Shown: in pieces, positions 51,134 to 59,942 of the stretch
Position numbering within the stretch: position 1 is the stretch's first letter
Layout: every line of letters begins with the position of its first letter
Assembly (NCBI RefSeq): GCF_052065695.1
Contig: NZ_JBQHTM010000003.1
Location: 50,475-114,474 of the forward strand
Origin: Intestinimonas sp052065695
GTDB lineage: Bacteria; Bacillota; Clostridia; Oscillospirales; Oscillospiraceae
Reading direction: 5' to 3'
Length of the DNA stretch: 64,000 bases
Notes under the pieces: model-generated
What the model saw: the letters and a program-made list of their open reading frames with translations, nothing else
The model's database searches: none
What the model was told of the DNA's origin: nothing
Translations under genes and position numbers: made by a program

Positions 51134-51987
51134 AGCAACACCGCCTGTTCCTCGCCCTCGCCGAAGTGGTTCATGACCCACATACAGACGATCACGATGA
51201 GCATCATCACCAGGGCGATGGCGCTGCCCAGGTGGGGGTTATAGGCTCCGCCCAAAAACTGCTGCTCGATGAGATCGCCCAGCAGCATCTGGGTGCCGCC
51301 GCCCAGCAGGCGGGAGATGGCGAAGGTGGACACCGAGGGGACGAACACCATGGTCACACCGGAGAGGATACCGGGAAGGGACAGGGGAAAGATCACCTTC
51401 CGAAAGACAGCGGTGGAGTTAGCCCCCAAATCCCGGGCTGCCTCCAGCAGGGAATTGTCCAGCTTGACGATGACCGAGTAGATGGGTAGGATCATGAAGG
51501 GCAGGTAGTTGTAGACCATGCCCAGTACTACGGCGCCCTGGGTACCGATCATGTGGAAGTACTGGATGTCGGTGCCGAAAATGGCATTGATAAGGTCAAA
51601 GAGCCCGATGGCGGAGAAGAACTGGTTGATAAGACCGTTTTTCTCCAGGATGGACATCCAAGAGTAGGTCCGCAGCAGAAAGTTGACCCACATGGGGAGC
51701 ATGATAAGCATCATGCCCACCCGCTGGAACCGGGGACCCTCCTTGGCCATGATATAGGAGAGGGGATAGCCGATGAGGAGACAGACGAAGGTAGCGATAA
51801 TGGCCAGTTTGAAGGAGCGGGTAAAGATGACGGTATAGGTTCCCATCCGGGCAAAATTATCCAGGGTAAAGCCGCCGCTGGCGGTGCTGAAAGCGTAGAT
51901 CACCACCATGATGATAGGGGCGACAACAAAAAGGGCCATCCAGACCACATAGGGGATGGCCAGGAGGGGGCGCTTACTCTTCTTCAT
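51130..51987 (-). CDS. potB: Spermidine/putrescine ABC transporter permease
   Basis: 285-residue MetI-type permease with six membrane segments. The EAA loop is EAARDLGANSTAVFRKVIFP. SKRPLLAIPYVVWMALFVVA is the first segment. The start lies within the end of potA (14-bp overlap), and its stop overlaps potC. Confidence 0.93.
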   Translation of the reverse strand: MKKSKRPLLAIPYVVWMALFVVAPIIMVVIYAFSTASGGFTLDNFARMGTYTVIFTRSFKLAIIATFVCLLIGYPLSYIMAKEGPRFQRVGMMLIMLPMWVNFLLRTYSWMSILEKNGLINQFFSAIGLFDLINAIFGTDIQYFHMIGTQGAVVLGMVYNYLPFMILPIYSVIVKLDNSLLEAARDLGANSTAVFRKVIFPLSLPGILSGVTMVFVPSVSTFAISRLLGGGTQMLLGDLIEQQFLGGAYNPHLGSAIALVMMLIVIVCMWVMNHFGEGEEQAVLL

Positions 51988-53179
51988 GGCCGTCCTCCCG
52001 GAAGCTCTCCTCCTGTTCAGGGTCGTAGTCTACATCGCCGATCTCATCATATTCCTCGGAATAGGAGGAATAGTCGCCGAACATACCGGAATAGGCGCTC
52101 TTCTTCATGACGTGGATGCCGTCGGGATCGATCTTGATGCCGATGTGGCTGTCCACGGGACAGAAGTCGGTGGTCTGGATAAGCCACTTGAAGCCGTAGA
52201 AGTCCACGATGGTGTCGTAGTGAACGCCTTTGAAGGTGACAGAAGTGACCGTGCCCTTCAGCTGCCCGCTGGCCTCGTCCACGATATCCACGTCCTCGGG
52301 TCGGATAACCACGTCCACCGGCTCGTCCTTGGCAAAGCCCTTGTCCAGGCACTGGAACTTCCGGTTGAAGATCTCCACCACCCCGTCGGCGCGCATGATG
52401 CCGTCGATGATGTTGGACTCGCCGATAAAGTCGGCCACAAAGGCGTTTTTGGGTTCGTTATAAATGTCCTCAGGGGTACCGATCTGTTGTATACGGCCTC
52501 CATCCATGACTACTACCGTGTCGCTCATGGCCAGGGCTTCTTCCTGGTCGTGGGTCACGTAGATAAAGGTGATGCCCATTTCCTGCTGGATGCGTTTGAG
52601 CTCGTTCTGCATATCTTTTCGCAGGCGCATATCCAGGGCGCCGAGGGGTTCGTCCAGAAGGAGCACCTTGGGCTGGTTCACCAGAGCCCGGGCGATGGCC
52701 ACCCGCTGCTGCTGACCGCCGGACAGGGCCGAGATAGAGCGCTTTTCAAAGCCCTTGAGGTTGACAATTTCCAGCATCTCCATGACCCGGCGGCGGATCT
52801 CCGCCTCGGGAATCTTCACCTTGCGGGTAACCGGCTTGCCGTTGACCTGGCTGGTCTCGGTGCTGCCCAGACGAAGGCCGAACGCCACGTTCTCGAATAC
52901 ATTCAGGTGGGGGAACAGGGCATATTTCTGGAATACGGTGTTCACCGCCCGTTTGTGGGGGGGAACATCATTAATCCTCACGCCGTCAAAAAAAACGTCG
53001 CCAGAGGTGGGGGTGAGAAAACCACCGATGATACGCAGGGTGGTCGTCTTGCCGCACCCGCTGGGACCCAGCAGCGTGAGGAATTCCTTGTCATTGATAT
53101 AGAGGTTTAAATGATCCAGTACAATGTCATCGTCGTAAGACATGACGCAGTCCGTCAAACGGATGAGCTCCTTGGACAT
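51974..53179 (-). CDS. potA: Spermidine/putrescine ABC transporter ATP-binding protein
   Basis: 401 residues. Walker A GPSGCGKTTTLR, ABC signature ALSGGQQQRVAIARALV, Walker B KVLLLDEPLGALD, then a TOBE-like domain (VVIRPEDVDIVDEASGQLKG). A long acidic, Tyr-rich tail (GDYSSYSEEYDEIGDVDYDP) exceeds the usual PotA length. First gene of potABCD with promoter upstream. Confidence 0.95.
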   Translation of the reverse strand: MSKELIRLTDCVMSYDDDIVLDHLNLYINDKEFLTLLGPSGCGKTTTLRIIGGFLTPTSGDVFFDGVRINDVPPHKRAVNTVFQKYALFPHLNVFENVAFGLRLGSTETSQVNGKPVTRKVKIPEAEIRRRVMEMLEIVNLKGFEKRSISALSGGQQQRVAIARALVNQPKVLLLDEPLGALDMRLRKDMQNELKRIQQEMGITFIYVTHDQEEALAMSDTVVVMDGGRIQQIGTPEDIYNEPKNAFVADFIGESNIIDGIMRADGVVEIFNRKFQCLDKGFAKDEPVDVVIRPEDVDIVDEASGQLKGTVTSVTFKGVHYDTIVDFYGFKWLIQTTDFCPVDSHIGIKIDPDGIHVMKKSAYSGMFGDYSSYSEEYDEIGDVDYDPEQEESFREDGHEEE

Positions 53180-53234
53180 TTATCACCCTCCTCTCCAAAT
53201 GATGGCCAGATTCCGACGGAAAATAGCAAGGTAC

Positions 53235-53263
53235 AATATATAATGTCTCCCCTGAAATGTCAA
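53235..53263 (-). promoter_or_regulatory. pot operon promoter
   Basis: On the minus strand: TTGACA (53263-53258), 17 bp, TATATT (53240-53235). Confidence 0.8.
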
Positions 53264-53279
53264 TGGATTTCCTGTAATT

Positions 53280-54260
53280 TTAAGGGGTATTTTTGCGGGG
53301 GGATCGGGGGAAATATTCCTCTACAAAATCAACCTGTTCCACCTGCCAGCTTTTTCCGTTGAGGGGCTCCAAAACGCCGGCGTCGGTGGTGAAGGAAAAG
53401 ACCAATTTATAGGACCAGAGTGCCTGAAACTTCCGGTCATAGCGCTTGTTGTCCCGGTTGCGGCCGTACTTGCCGTCGCCCAGGAGGGGATGGCCGGCGG
53501 CGGCAAACTGAGCTCGGATCTGATGGGTGCGGCCGGTGATGAGCTCGCATTCCACCAGGGAGAGCCCATTTTGTACCCTCAGGGTCTTGTAGAGGGTGAC
53601 GGCGGTCCGCCCGCCGGGCACCGGCGTCTTGTGGACGGTGACCTGGTTTTTGCTCTCGTCCTTGGAGAGAAAGCCCTCCAGCTTGCCCTCGGGCGGGTTC
53701 ATGCGGCCATGGATGGCACACAGATAATACTTTTCGATCTCTCGGTCCTTGATCTTCTGATTCATGATACGCAGGGCCTCGGCGGTCTTGGCGGCGATGA
53801 CGATGCCGCCGGTGTTCCGGTCGATGCGGTTGCACAGGGCGGGGGTGAAGGAGTGTTCCTGACGGGGGTCCCACTCCTTTTTCTGATAAAGGTAGGCCTG
53901 GATGTGGGTGATGAGGGTGTTGACGTACTCCCCCTGGTCGGGGTGGACCAGCAGGCCGGGGCGCTTGTTCACCAGGAGGATGTGCTCGTCCTCATAGACG
54001 ATGTCCAGCTGGGGCTTGAAGACGGAGAGGAAGGCGTTTTCGGGGGCGGGGGCGTCAAAGAACTCGTCGTTGATGTAGAGCTGGAGAAGGTCGCCCACCG
54101 CCAGGCGGGTGTCCCGCTTGGCCCCCTTTCCGTTGAGCTTCACCCGCTTGAGACGGATGTATTTCTGGGCCAGGGGAGCGGGGAGGAGGGGCAGGGTCTT
54201 GCCCAGCCAGCGGTCCAGACGCTGCCCGGCGTCGTTTTTTGTCACGGTAAACTCTCTCAT
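53280..54260 (-). CDS. RluC/RluD-type pseudouridine synthase
   Basis: 326 residues. An S4-like N-terminus (AGQRLDRWLGKTLPLLPAPL, KYIRLKRVKLNGKGAKRDTR) precedes the catalytic domain with CNRIDRNTGGIVIAAKTAEA (catalytic Asp in R-D-R/NTGG) and ITGRTHQIRAQFAAAGHPLL. It modifies uridines in rRNA; which site is not certain. Starts after GGGAGGTCCCC; stands alone between pot and the yceD-rpmF unit. Confidence 0.9.
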   Translation of the reverse strand: MREFTVTKNDAGQRLDRWLGKTLPLLPAPLAQKYIRLKRVKLNGKGAKRDTRLAVGDLLQLYINDEFFDAPAPENAFLSVFKPQLDIVYEDEHILLVNKRPGLLVHPDQGEYVNTLITHIQAYLYQKKEWDPRQEHSFTPALCNRIDRNTGGIVIAAKTAEALRIMNQKIKDREIEKYYLCAIHGRMNPPEGKLEGFLSKDESKNQVTVHKTPVPGGRTAVTLYKTLRVQNGLSLVECELITGRTHQIRAQFAAAGHPLLGDGKYGRNRDNKRYDRKFQALWSYKLVFSFTTDAGVLEPLNGKSWQVEQVDFVEEYFPRSPRKNTP

Positions 54261-54327
54261 GGGGACCTCCCGATTGTGGTAGTTGCATACACTCTATCAT
54301 ATTTCAGAAAAAAAGTGAAGAAAGTAT

Positions 54328-54356
54328 TTGACATTGACAGAACTCTTGACTATAAT
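54328..54356 (+). promoter_or_regulatory. Consensus promoter of yceD-rpmF
   Basis: TTGACA (54328-54333), 17 bp, TATAAT (54351-54356): a perfect sigma-A consensus, 30 bp before the YceD start. Confidence 0.9.
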
Positions 54357-54385
54357 ATTTGACGTGCCATTATGCGAGGTGTGCC

Positions 54386-54895
54386 ATGCGACTGAACCTG
54401 AAGAACATCATCAACGTGCCCGGAGGCGTGTGCCCCTTCTCCTACGAGTTGGATTTCTCCGACCTGGAGTTCGGCGGTGCCCACCCCATCGACCAGCCGG
54501 TCCAGGTGACCGGGCAGGTCCGCAACATGGCGGGTGCGCTGGTGCTGGAGGGAACGGCCGCCACCACGCTCCATCTTGTCTGTGACCGGTGCGCCAAACC
54601 GTTCGCCCGGGAGAAGACGGTCCGCTTGGAAACGCTGCTGGCCCAGGAGCTGGCCGACGAGCGGAGCGACGACGAGATCGTCCTGCTGGACGGAGACGAG
54701 GTGGATCTGGACGACGTGGCTACCACGGCGTTCGTCCTCGCAATGGATAGCAAGAACCTCTGCTCAGAGGACTGCAAGGGCATCTGTCCCGGGTGCGGCG
54801 TTGACCTCAACGTGGAAGCATGCCGGTGCAAGCCCGAGGTAGACCCCCGGCTGGCAGTACTTGCCAAGCTTTTGGAGGACAAAGAGAGCGAGTAA
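54386..54895 (+). CDS. YceD/DUF177 family protein
   Basis: 169 residues. The DUF177 core has VCDRCAKPFAREKTV, and the C-terminus has cysteines in CSEDCKGICPGCGVDLN and CRCKPEVDPRLAVLAKLLED. The family is linked to 23S rRNA accumulation and always sits before rpmF. Start at 54386 after GCGAGGTGTGCC. Confidence 0.93.
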   Translation: MRLNLKNIINVPGGVCPFSYELDFSDLEFGGAHPIDQPVQVTGQVRNMAGALVLEGTAATTLHLVCDRCAKPFAREKTVRLETLLAQELADERSDDEIVLLDGDEVDLDDVATTAFVLAMDSKNLCSEDCKGICPGCGVDLNVEACRCKPEVDPRLAVLAKLLEDKESE

Positions 54896-54936
54896 ACTAG
54901 CAGTACCCGCGCAGGGTATTCAAGGAGGTGTCACAA

Positions 54937-55137
54937 ATGGCAGTCCCTAAGTCTAAAGTATCCAAGCAGCGTCGGAACAAGCGCCGGAGCTCCGTGTGGA
55001 AGCTGGAGACCCCCGGTCTCAACAAGTGCCCCAAGTGCGGCGCTTACCGCCTGCCTCACCGGCTGTGCAAGTCCTGCATGACTTACAATGGCCGTGAGTT
55101 CGGCAAGGTCGAGGCCACCGAGTCCAAGGCCAACTAA
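54937..55137 (+). CDS. rpmF: 50S ribosomal protein L32
   Basis: 66 residues, MAVPKSKVSKQRRNKRRSSV at the start; a zinc ribbon from CPKC and CKSC shows the zinc-binding (C+) form. The start at 54937 follows AAGGAGGTG. Confidence 0.97.
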   Translation: MAVPKSKVSKQRRNKRRSSVWKLETPGLNKCPKCGAYRLPHRLCKSCMTYNGREFGKVEATESKAN

Positions 55138-55140
55138 ACA

Positions 55141-55181
55141 GGCAAAAAGAAATGAGGGGGCAACCCCTCTTTCTTTTTGCC
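55141..55181 (+). terminator. rpmF terminator
   Basis: GCAAAAAGAAATGAGGGG pairing with CCCCTCTTTCTTTTTGC around a short loop; A/T-flanked and probably active in both directions. Confidence 0.8.
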
Positions 55182-55439
55182 CGCAATTCGGGTACAATAA
55201 GGCAAGAAACGGCGGAAGATCAAAAAAGCTGCAATAGGCCATCGGTTATGCAGGAGCCTCGAAGAGTTCCGCCGTCCGCAGACGGCGGAAGAAAATAGAA
55301 TTTGTTTTTTCCGATGACATGTGCATCGGGAAAAACACCGATCAGCCCGCAAGCGTGCGAGCGAAGCGAGTGCGACGCCGCGGGCTGTATTCTCTTTCTC
55401 ACACGCGCCTGCGCGTGCGAGAGAAAAGGATGTGAGCCT
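55182..55439. other. Palindrome-rich intergenic stretch
   Basis: Hairpins TTCCGCCGTC (55267-55276)/GACGGCGGAA (55281-55290), CAGCCCGC (55343-55350)/GCGGGCTG (55380-55387) and TCTCACACGCGC/GCGCGTGCGAGA (55397-55422). The last is directly before the ribosome site of the next gene and may limit its translation. REP-like character; no gene seen. Confidence 0.45.
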
Positions 55440-56807
55440 GTGAGCACGAAAATACGTTCGGTGGACAGCGGCAGCCCGGCGGAGCGGGCAGGCGTCCGCC
55501 CGGGGGAGACTCTGCTGGAGATCAGCGGCCACCGGGTGGTGGACGTGCTGGACTACAAGTTTTACGGCTACGACGCCAGGCTCACCCTGACCCTTCAGGG
55601 GGAGGATGGCCAGCGGCGGACGGTAAAGCTCCGCAAGGAGGAGGGGGAGGATCTGGGCCTCAACTTTGAGACCTACCTCATGGATCGGGCCCGCTCCTGC
55701 GCCAACCAGTGTATCTTCTGCTTTGTGGACCAGATGCCGCCGGGGATGCGGAAGACCCTTTATTTCAAGGATGACGACGCCCGGCTCTCCTTCCTGCTGG
55801 GCAACTATATTACCCTCACCAATCTCTCGCCCCGGGAGATCCAGCGGATCTGCGACCTGCGGGTGAGCCCGGTGAACATCTCCGTCCACGCCACCGACCC
55901 GGAGCTGCGCACGGCTATGCTGAAAAATCCCCGGGCGGGGGAGTGCCTGGACGTCATGAAGCGGCTGGCGGCGGCGGGGATCGAGATGAACTGCCAGGTG
56001 GTGGCCTGCCCCGGCGTCAACGACGGCCCCGCCCTGGATCGCACCCTACGGGAGCTGGGGGAGCTCTATCCCCGGGTGAACAGTGTGGCGGTGGTGCCGG
56101 TGGGGGTGACCAAATTCCGGGAGGGCCTGTGTCATATCGACCCCTATACGCCGGACCAGGCTGCCGCTCTGATCGACCAGGTGGAGGCCTTCGGCCGGGC
56201 CTTCCAGGCCGGACACGGCACCGCCCTGGCCTGGTGCTCCGACGAGTTCTACCTCATCGCCGGCCGGACGCTGCCGGAGAAGTCCTATTATGAGGACATG
56301 GCCCAGCTGGAGAACGGCGTGGGCATGCTGCGACTGCTGTTGAGCCAGGCGGCCATGGCTCTGGAGGACCAGGACCCCGGAGCTGCGCCCCCCGCCTTTT
56401 CCGTGGCCACCGGTGTGTCAGCGGCGCCTTTTGTGCAGGAAATCGTTGACATGTGCCGGGAAAAATGCGATAAAATAAGGGGAAAGGTCTATCCCATCCG
56501 TAACCGCTTCTTCGGCGAGACCATCACGGTGTCGGGACTCATCACCGGTACCGACCTGGTGGGGCAGCTCAAAGGGGTGGAGCTGGGGGAGGTGCTGTAT
56601 ATCCCCGCCAACATGCTCCGGTCCGGGGAGCGGGTATTTTTGGACGATATGACGGTGGAAGAGGCCCAGGCCGCCCTGGGTGTCCCCATCATCCCCCTGG
56701 ACGAGGAGAGCGGCTTTGACCTGGTGGACGCCATCTTCGGCCTGCCGGTGGAGCACACCGGCTCTGCCCTCCCGCCGGAGGAGGAATACTACCGCTATAA
56801 TCCGTAA
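55440..56807 (+). CDS. DUF512 family PDZ/radical-SAM-like protein
   Basis: 455 residues. N-terminal PDZ-like part (GSPAERAGVRPGETLLEISG), then SCANQCIFCFVDQMPPGMR with three cysteines as in radical SAM clusters, and DDARLSFLLGNYITLTNL. The C-terminal DUF512 has PIRNRFFGETITVSGLITG and VFLDDMTVEEAQAAL. Such proteins stand upstream of der in Clostridia; the substrate is unknown. GTG start at 55440 after GAAAAGGATG; the upstream open frame is palindromic intergenic DNA. Confidence 0.9.
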   Translation: MSTKIRSVDSGSPAERAGVRPGETLLEISGHRVVDVLDYKFYGYDARLTLTLQGEDGQRRTVKLRKEEGEDLGLNFETYLMDRARSCANQCIFCFVDQMPPGMRKTLYFKDDDARLSFLLGNYITLTNLSPREIQRICDLRVSPVNISVHATDPELRTAMLKNPRAGECLDVMKRLAAAGIEMNCQVVACPGVNDGPALDRTLRELGELYPRVNSVAVVPVGVTKFREGLCHIDPYTPDQAAALIDQVEAFGRAFQAGHGTALAWCSDEFYLIAGRTLPEKSYYEDMAQLENGVGMLRLLLSQAAMALEDQDPGAAPPAFSVATGVSAAPFVQEIVDMCREKCDKIRGKVYPIRNRFFGETITVSGLITGTDLVGQLKGVELGEVLYIPANMLRSGERVFLDDMTVEEAQAALGVPIIPLDEESGFDLVDAIFGLPVEHTGSALPPEEEYYRYNP

Positions 56808-56836
56808 GGAGTATCAATAGAAAGGATGTGCCGCCA

Positions 56837-58162
56837 ATGAAACCTCTTGTGGCCATCGTTGGACGCCCGAACGTGGGAAAGTCCATGCTGTTCAATAAAC
56901 TGGTGGGCAAGCGCCTCTCCATCGTGGAGGACACCCCCGGCGTCACCCGTGACCGGCTCTATGCCGAGGCGGAGTGGTGCGGCCATACCTTCGACATTGT
57001 GGATACCGGCGGCATCGAGCCCGGTACCGACAGCGAGATCCTGACCTTCATGCGCAAGCAGGCGGAGATCGCCATTCAGAACGCCACGGTCATCATTTTC
57101 CTCTGCGACATCAAGACCGGCCTCACCGCCTCTGACCAGGAGGTGGCCAACATGCTCCTGAGGTCCCGGAAGCCGGTGGTGCTGGCGGTGAACAAGATGG
57201 ACCAGGTGGGCGCCACCAACCCGGACATCTATGAGTTCTACAACCTGGGCCTGGGGGACCCCATCGCCGTCTCCGCCGTCCACGGTCACGGCACCGGCGA
57301 CCTGCTGGACGCCTGCGTGCAGTACTTCCCCGAGGAGGAGGCCGACGACACCCCCGACGACGTGATCAAGGTAGCCGTCATCGGCAAGCCCAACGTGGGC
57401 AAGTCCTCCCTCATCAACCGCATCCTGGGGGAGGAGCGGGTCATCGTCAGCAACATGGCGGGCACCACCCGGGACGCCGTGGACAGCTATTTTGAAAACA
57501 AGCAGGGCAAGTACCTCTTCATCGACACCGCCGGTATGCGGAAGAAGTCCAAGGTGGACGACCGCATCGAGAAGTTCTCCGTCCTCCGGGCCACCATGGC
57601 CATCGAGCGCAGCGACGTCTGTCTCATCCTCATCGACGCCAACGAGGGGCTTACTGAGCAGGACACCAAGGTGGCTGGTCTAGCCCACGAGGCGGGCAAG
57701 GCCTGCATCATCGTGGTCAATAAGTGGGACGCCATCGAGAAGGACGACAAGACCATGGACCGCATGCGAGAGGAGGTCCGCCGGGACCTCTCCTACATGA
57801 CCTATGCCCCCATCGTCTTTATCTCCGCCCTCACCGGCCAGCGGGTGAACCGGCTCTTTGAGCTCATCAACTACGTCAACGACCAGGCGGCCATGCGTAT
57901 CACCACCGGCATGCTCAACACCCTACTGGCCGACGCCACCCAGCGGGTCCAGCCTCCCACGGACAAGGGCCGTCGGCTGAAGATCTTCTATATCACCCAG
58001 GTGGGCGTGAAGCCCCCTCACTTCGTCTGCTTCTGCAACGACGCGCAGCTCTTCCACTTCTCCTATCAGCGGTATATCGAAAACCAGATCAGAGCCACCT
58101 TTGGCCTGGAGGGGACGCCGGTGCGGCTGACCATCCGGCAGAAAGGCGATAAGGAGGAATGA
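56837..58162 (+). CDS. der: GTPase Der (EngA)
   Basis: Double-GTPase ribosome assembly factor; 441 residues. Two G domains with GRPNVGKS (residues 9-16) and a second GKPNVGKS near residue 184, G3 motifs DTGG and DTAGM, and NKMD/NKWD for guanine specificity. The C-terminal KH-like domain ends LTIRQKGDKEE. The ATG at 56837 is preferred over a GTG at 56828 that is only 2 bp from the AAAGGA ribosome site. Confidence 0.96.
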   Translation: MKPLVAIVGRPNVGKSMLFNKLVGKRLSIVEDTPGVTRDRLYAEAEWCGHTFDIVDTGGIEPGTDSEILTFMRKQAEIAIQNATVIIFLCDIKTGLTASDQEVANMLLRSRKPVVLAVNKMDQVGATNPDIYEFYNLGLGDPIAVSAVHGHGTGDLLDACVQYFPEEEADDTPDDVIKVAVIGKPNVGKSSLINRILGEERVIVSNMAGTTRDAVDSYFENKQGKYLFIDTAGMRKKSKVDDRIEKFSVLRATMAIERSDVCLILIDANEGLTEQDTKVAGLAHEAGKACIIVVNKWDAIEKDDKTMDRMREEVRRDLSYMTYAPIVFISALTGQRVNRLFELINYVNDQAAMRITTGMLNTLLADATQRVQPPTDKGRRLKIFYITQVGVKPPHFVCFCNDAQLFHFSYQRYIENQIRATFGLEGTPVRLTIRQKGDKEE

Positions 58163-58165
58163 CGG

Positions 58166-58846
58166 ATGGCACCAATGAACTCAGAGGTCTCTCAGGGCTT
58201 TCTTTTACTGGCCGGAGTATTCTTGGGGGTGGCGGCAGTTGCCTACTTCCTTGGATGCTTCAATGGCGCAGTCATCGTCTCCAAGTATATTCTGCGCAAT
58301 GACATCCGCAACCACGGCAGCGGCAACGCTGGACTCACCAATTTCCACCGGGTGTTCGGAGGCGGACTGACCTTTGTGGTCATCCTCTGTGACGTTCTCA
58401 AGGCGATCCTCGCCGTTTTGATCGGAACGATGGTCATCGGTACGGTAGTGGGCGGCTGGATGGGTCCCGTTCTGGGTAAGTATTGGGCCGGCCTCTTCTG
58501 CCTGCTGGGGCATATGTTTCCCTGCATGTTCCAGTTCAAGGGCGGAAAGGGTATCCTCTCCGGCGGTACCATTGCCCTCATGCTGGATTGGCGCATTGCC
58601 CTGGTGGTGTGGGGAGGATTCCTGATTCTCACCGCGCTGACCCGCTGGGTGTCCCTTGGCTCCTGCTGGGCGGGAGCGTCCTTTCCGTTCGCCACTTGGT
58701 TTGTCTATCATGATGTGATCCTGCTCCTGCTGGCCATCTTGATCGGCGGCCTCATTCTCTGGAAACATCGGACCAATATCGGTCGACTTTTGAAAGGTGA
58801 GGAGAACAAGCTTACCTTTCATAAGAAAAAGGAAACGGGGGTATAA
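58166..58846 (+). CDS. plsY: Acyl-phosphate:glycerol-3-phosphate acyltransferase
   Basis: Membrane enzyme starting phospholipid synthesis; 226 residues, five hydrophobic segments. GCFNGAVIVSKYILRNDIRN, HGSGNAGLTNFHRVFG and the motif GHMFPCMFQFKGGKGI are the active-site loops. It starts 3 bp after der and ends 6 bp before gpsA, functionally linked to it. Confidence 0.93.
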   Translation: MAPMNSEVSQGFLLLAGVFLGVAAVAYFLGCFNGAVIVSKYILRNDIRNHGSGNAGLTNFHRVFGGGLTFVVILCDVLKAILAVLIGTMVIGTVVGGWMGPVLGKYWAGLFCLLGHMFPCMFQFKGGKGILSGGTIALMLDWRIALVVWGGFLILTALTRWVSLGSCWAGASFPFATWFVYHDVILLLLAILIGGLILWKHRTNIGRLLKGEENKLTFHKKKETGV

Positions 58847-58852
58847 ATAACC

Positions 58853-59854
58853 GTGAAGGTAGCTGTCATTGGTTCTGGCGGCTGGGGCACAGCTCTTGCA
58901 ATGCTGCTTTTAGAAAATGGAAATGATGTGACGCTCTGGTCCTATTCAGAGGAGGAGTCGAAAGTCCTGCGGGAGACAGGGGAGAACCCCATGCTCAAGG
59001 GTGTGCCCCTTCCCAAGGAGCTCAAGTTCACCACCGATCTGGACTGCGTTGCCGGCTGCGGCGTGGTAGTCCTGGCCACTCCCTCCTTCGCCGTACGGAG
59101 TACCGCGCGGCAGATGGCGTCCCACCTGACGGTGGGGACCGTGGTAGTGTCGGTGTCCAAGGGCATCGAGAAGGAGACCTCCACCACTCTCACCGAGGCC
59201 ATCCATGAGGAACTGGGCCCGGACTATCCGGTGGTGGCTCTGTCTGGTCCCTCCCATGCCGAGGAGGTGGGCCGGGGTGTCCCCACGGCGGTGGTCTCCG
59301 CCTCCAAGAACCAGAAGGCCGCTGAGCTGGTCCAGGACCTCTTTATGAGCCCCCGGTTCCGGGTCTACGCCTCCGACGACGTGACGGGCGTGGAGCTGGC
59401 CGCCGCGCTGAAAAACGTTATCGCCCTGTGTGCCGGCTGCTGTGACGGCATGGGCTGCGGAGACAATACTAAGGCCGCCCTCATGACCCGGGGCCTCACC
59501 GAGATTGCTCGGCTGGGCGTGGCCATGGGGGGACGGAAGGAGACCTTCGCCGGTCTGGCCGGCGTGGGCGACCTCATCGTCACCTGCACCTCCATGCACT
59601 CCCGGAACCGCCGCTGCGGCATCCTCATCGGAAAGGGTATGGAGCCCGCCAAGGCCGTCAAGGAGATCGGCGCGGTGGTGGAAGGCTACTACGCCGCCGC
59701 CAACGCCAAGACCCTGGCGGACAAGCTGGGGGTGGAAATGCCCATCGCCGCCGCGGCCTATGAGGTGCTCTACCATGGCAAGGACCCCAAGGTAGTGCTC
59801 CAGGAGCTCATGACTCGGGAGAAGAAGCACGAGATCGAGGACAGCTGGGTATGA
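58853..59854 (+). CDS. gpsA: NAD(P)-dependent glycerol-3-phosphate dehydrogenase
   Basis: Makes glycerol-3-phosphate for PlsY; 333 residues. GSGGWGTALAMLLLENGNDV at the N-terminus; VVALSGPSHAEEVGRGVPTA, the catalytic Lys in ALKNVIALCAGCCDGMGCGD, NTKAALMTRGLTE and FAGLAGVGDLIVTC match the family. GTG start. The terminator after it is cut short by element 3. Confidence 0.96.
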   Translation: MKVAVIGSGGWGTALAMLLLENGNDVTLWSYSEEESKVLRETGENPMLKGVPLPKELKFTTDLDCVAGCGVVVLATPSFAVRSTARQMASHLTVGTVVVSVSKGIEKETSTTLTEAIHEELGPDYPVVALSGPSHAEEVGRGVPTAVVSASKNQKAAELVQDLFMSPRFRVYASDDVTGVELAAALKNVIALCAGCCDGMGCGDNTKAALMTRGLTEIARLGVAMGGRKETFAGLAGVGDLIVTCTSMHSRNRRCGILIGKGMEPAKAVKEIGAVVEGYYAAANAKTLADKLGVEMPIAAAAYEVLYHGKDPKVVLQELMTREKKHEIEDSWV

Positions 59855-59857
59855 CAA

Positions 59858-59872
59858 AAAGGCCCTCCGGCA
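59858..59872 (+). terminator. Left half of the gpsA terminator at the element 3 junction
   Basis: AAAAAGGCCCTCCGGC follows the gpsA stop codon without its complementary arm; what comes next is element DNA. The missing arm is predicted at the right end of element 3. Confidence 0.5.
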
Positions 59873-59910
59873 ATGGGCGGGGGTCGTAAGAAAGTAATAT
59901 CGTTTTTTGC

Positions 59911-59942
59911 AGAAACGGCATGGCTTCGGTCATGCCGTTTCC
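59911..59942 (-). terminator. Hairpin at the end of the element 3 recombinase gene
   Basis: AAACGGCATG/CATGCCGTTT around an 8-nt loop, overlapping the stop codon; no T run on the minus strand, so termination is uncertain. Confidence 0.45.
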
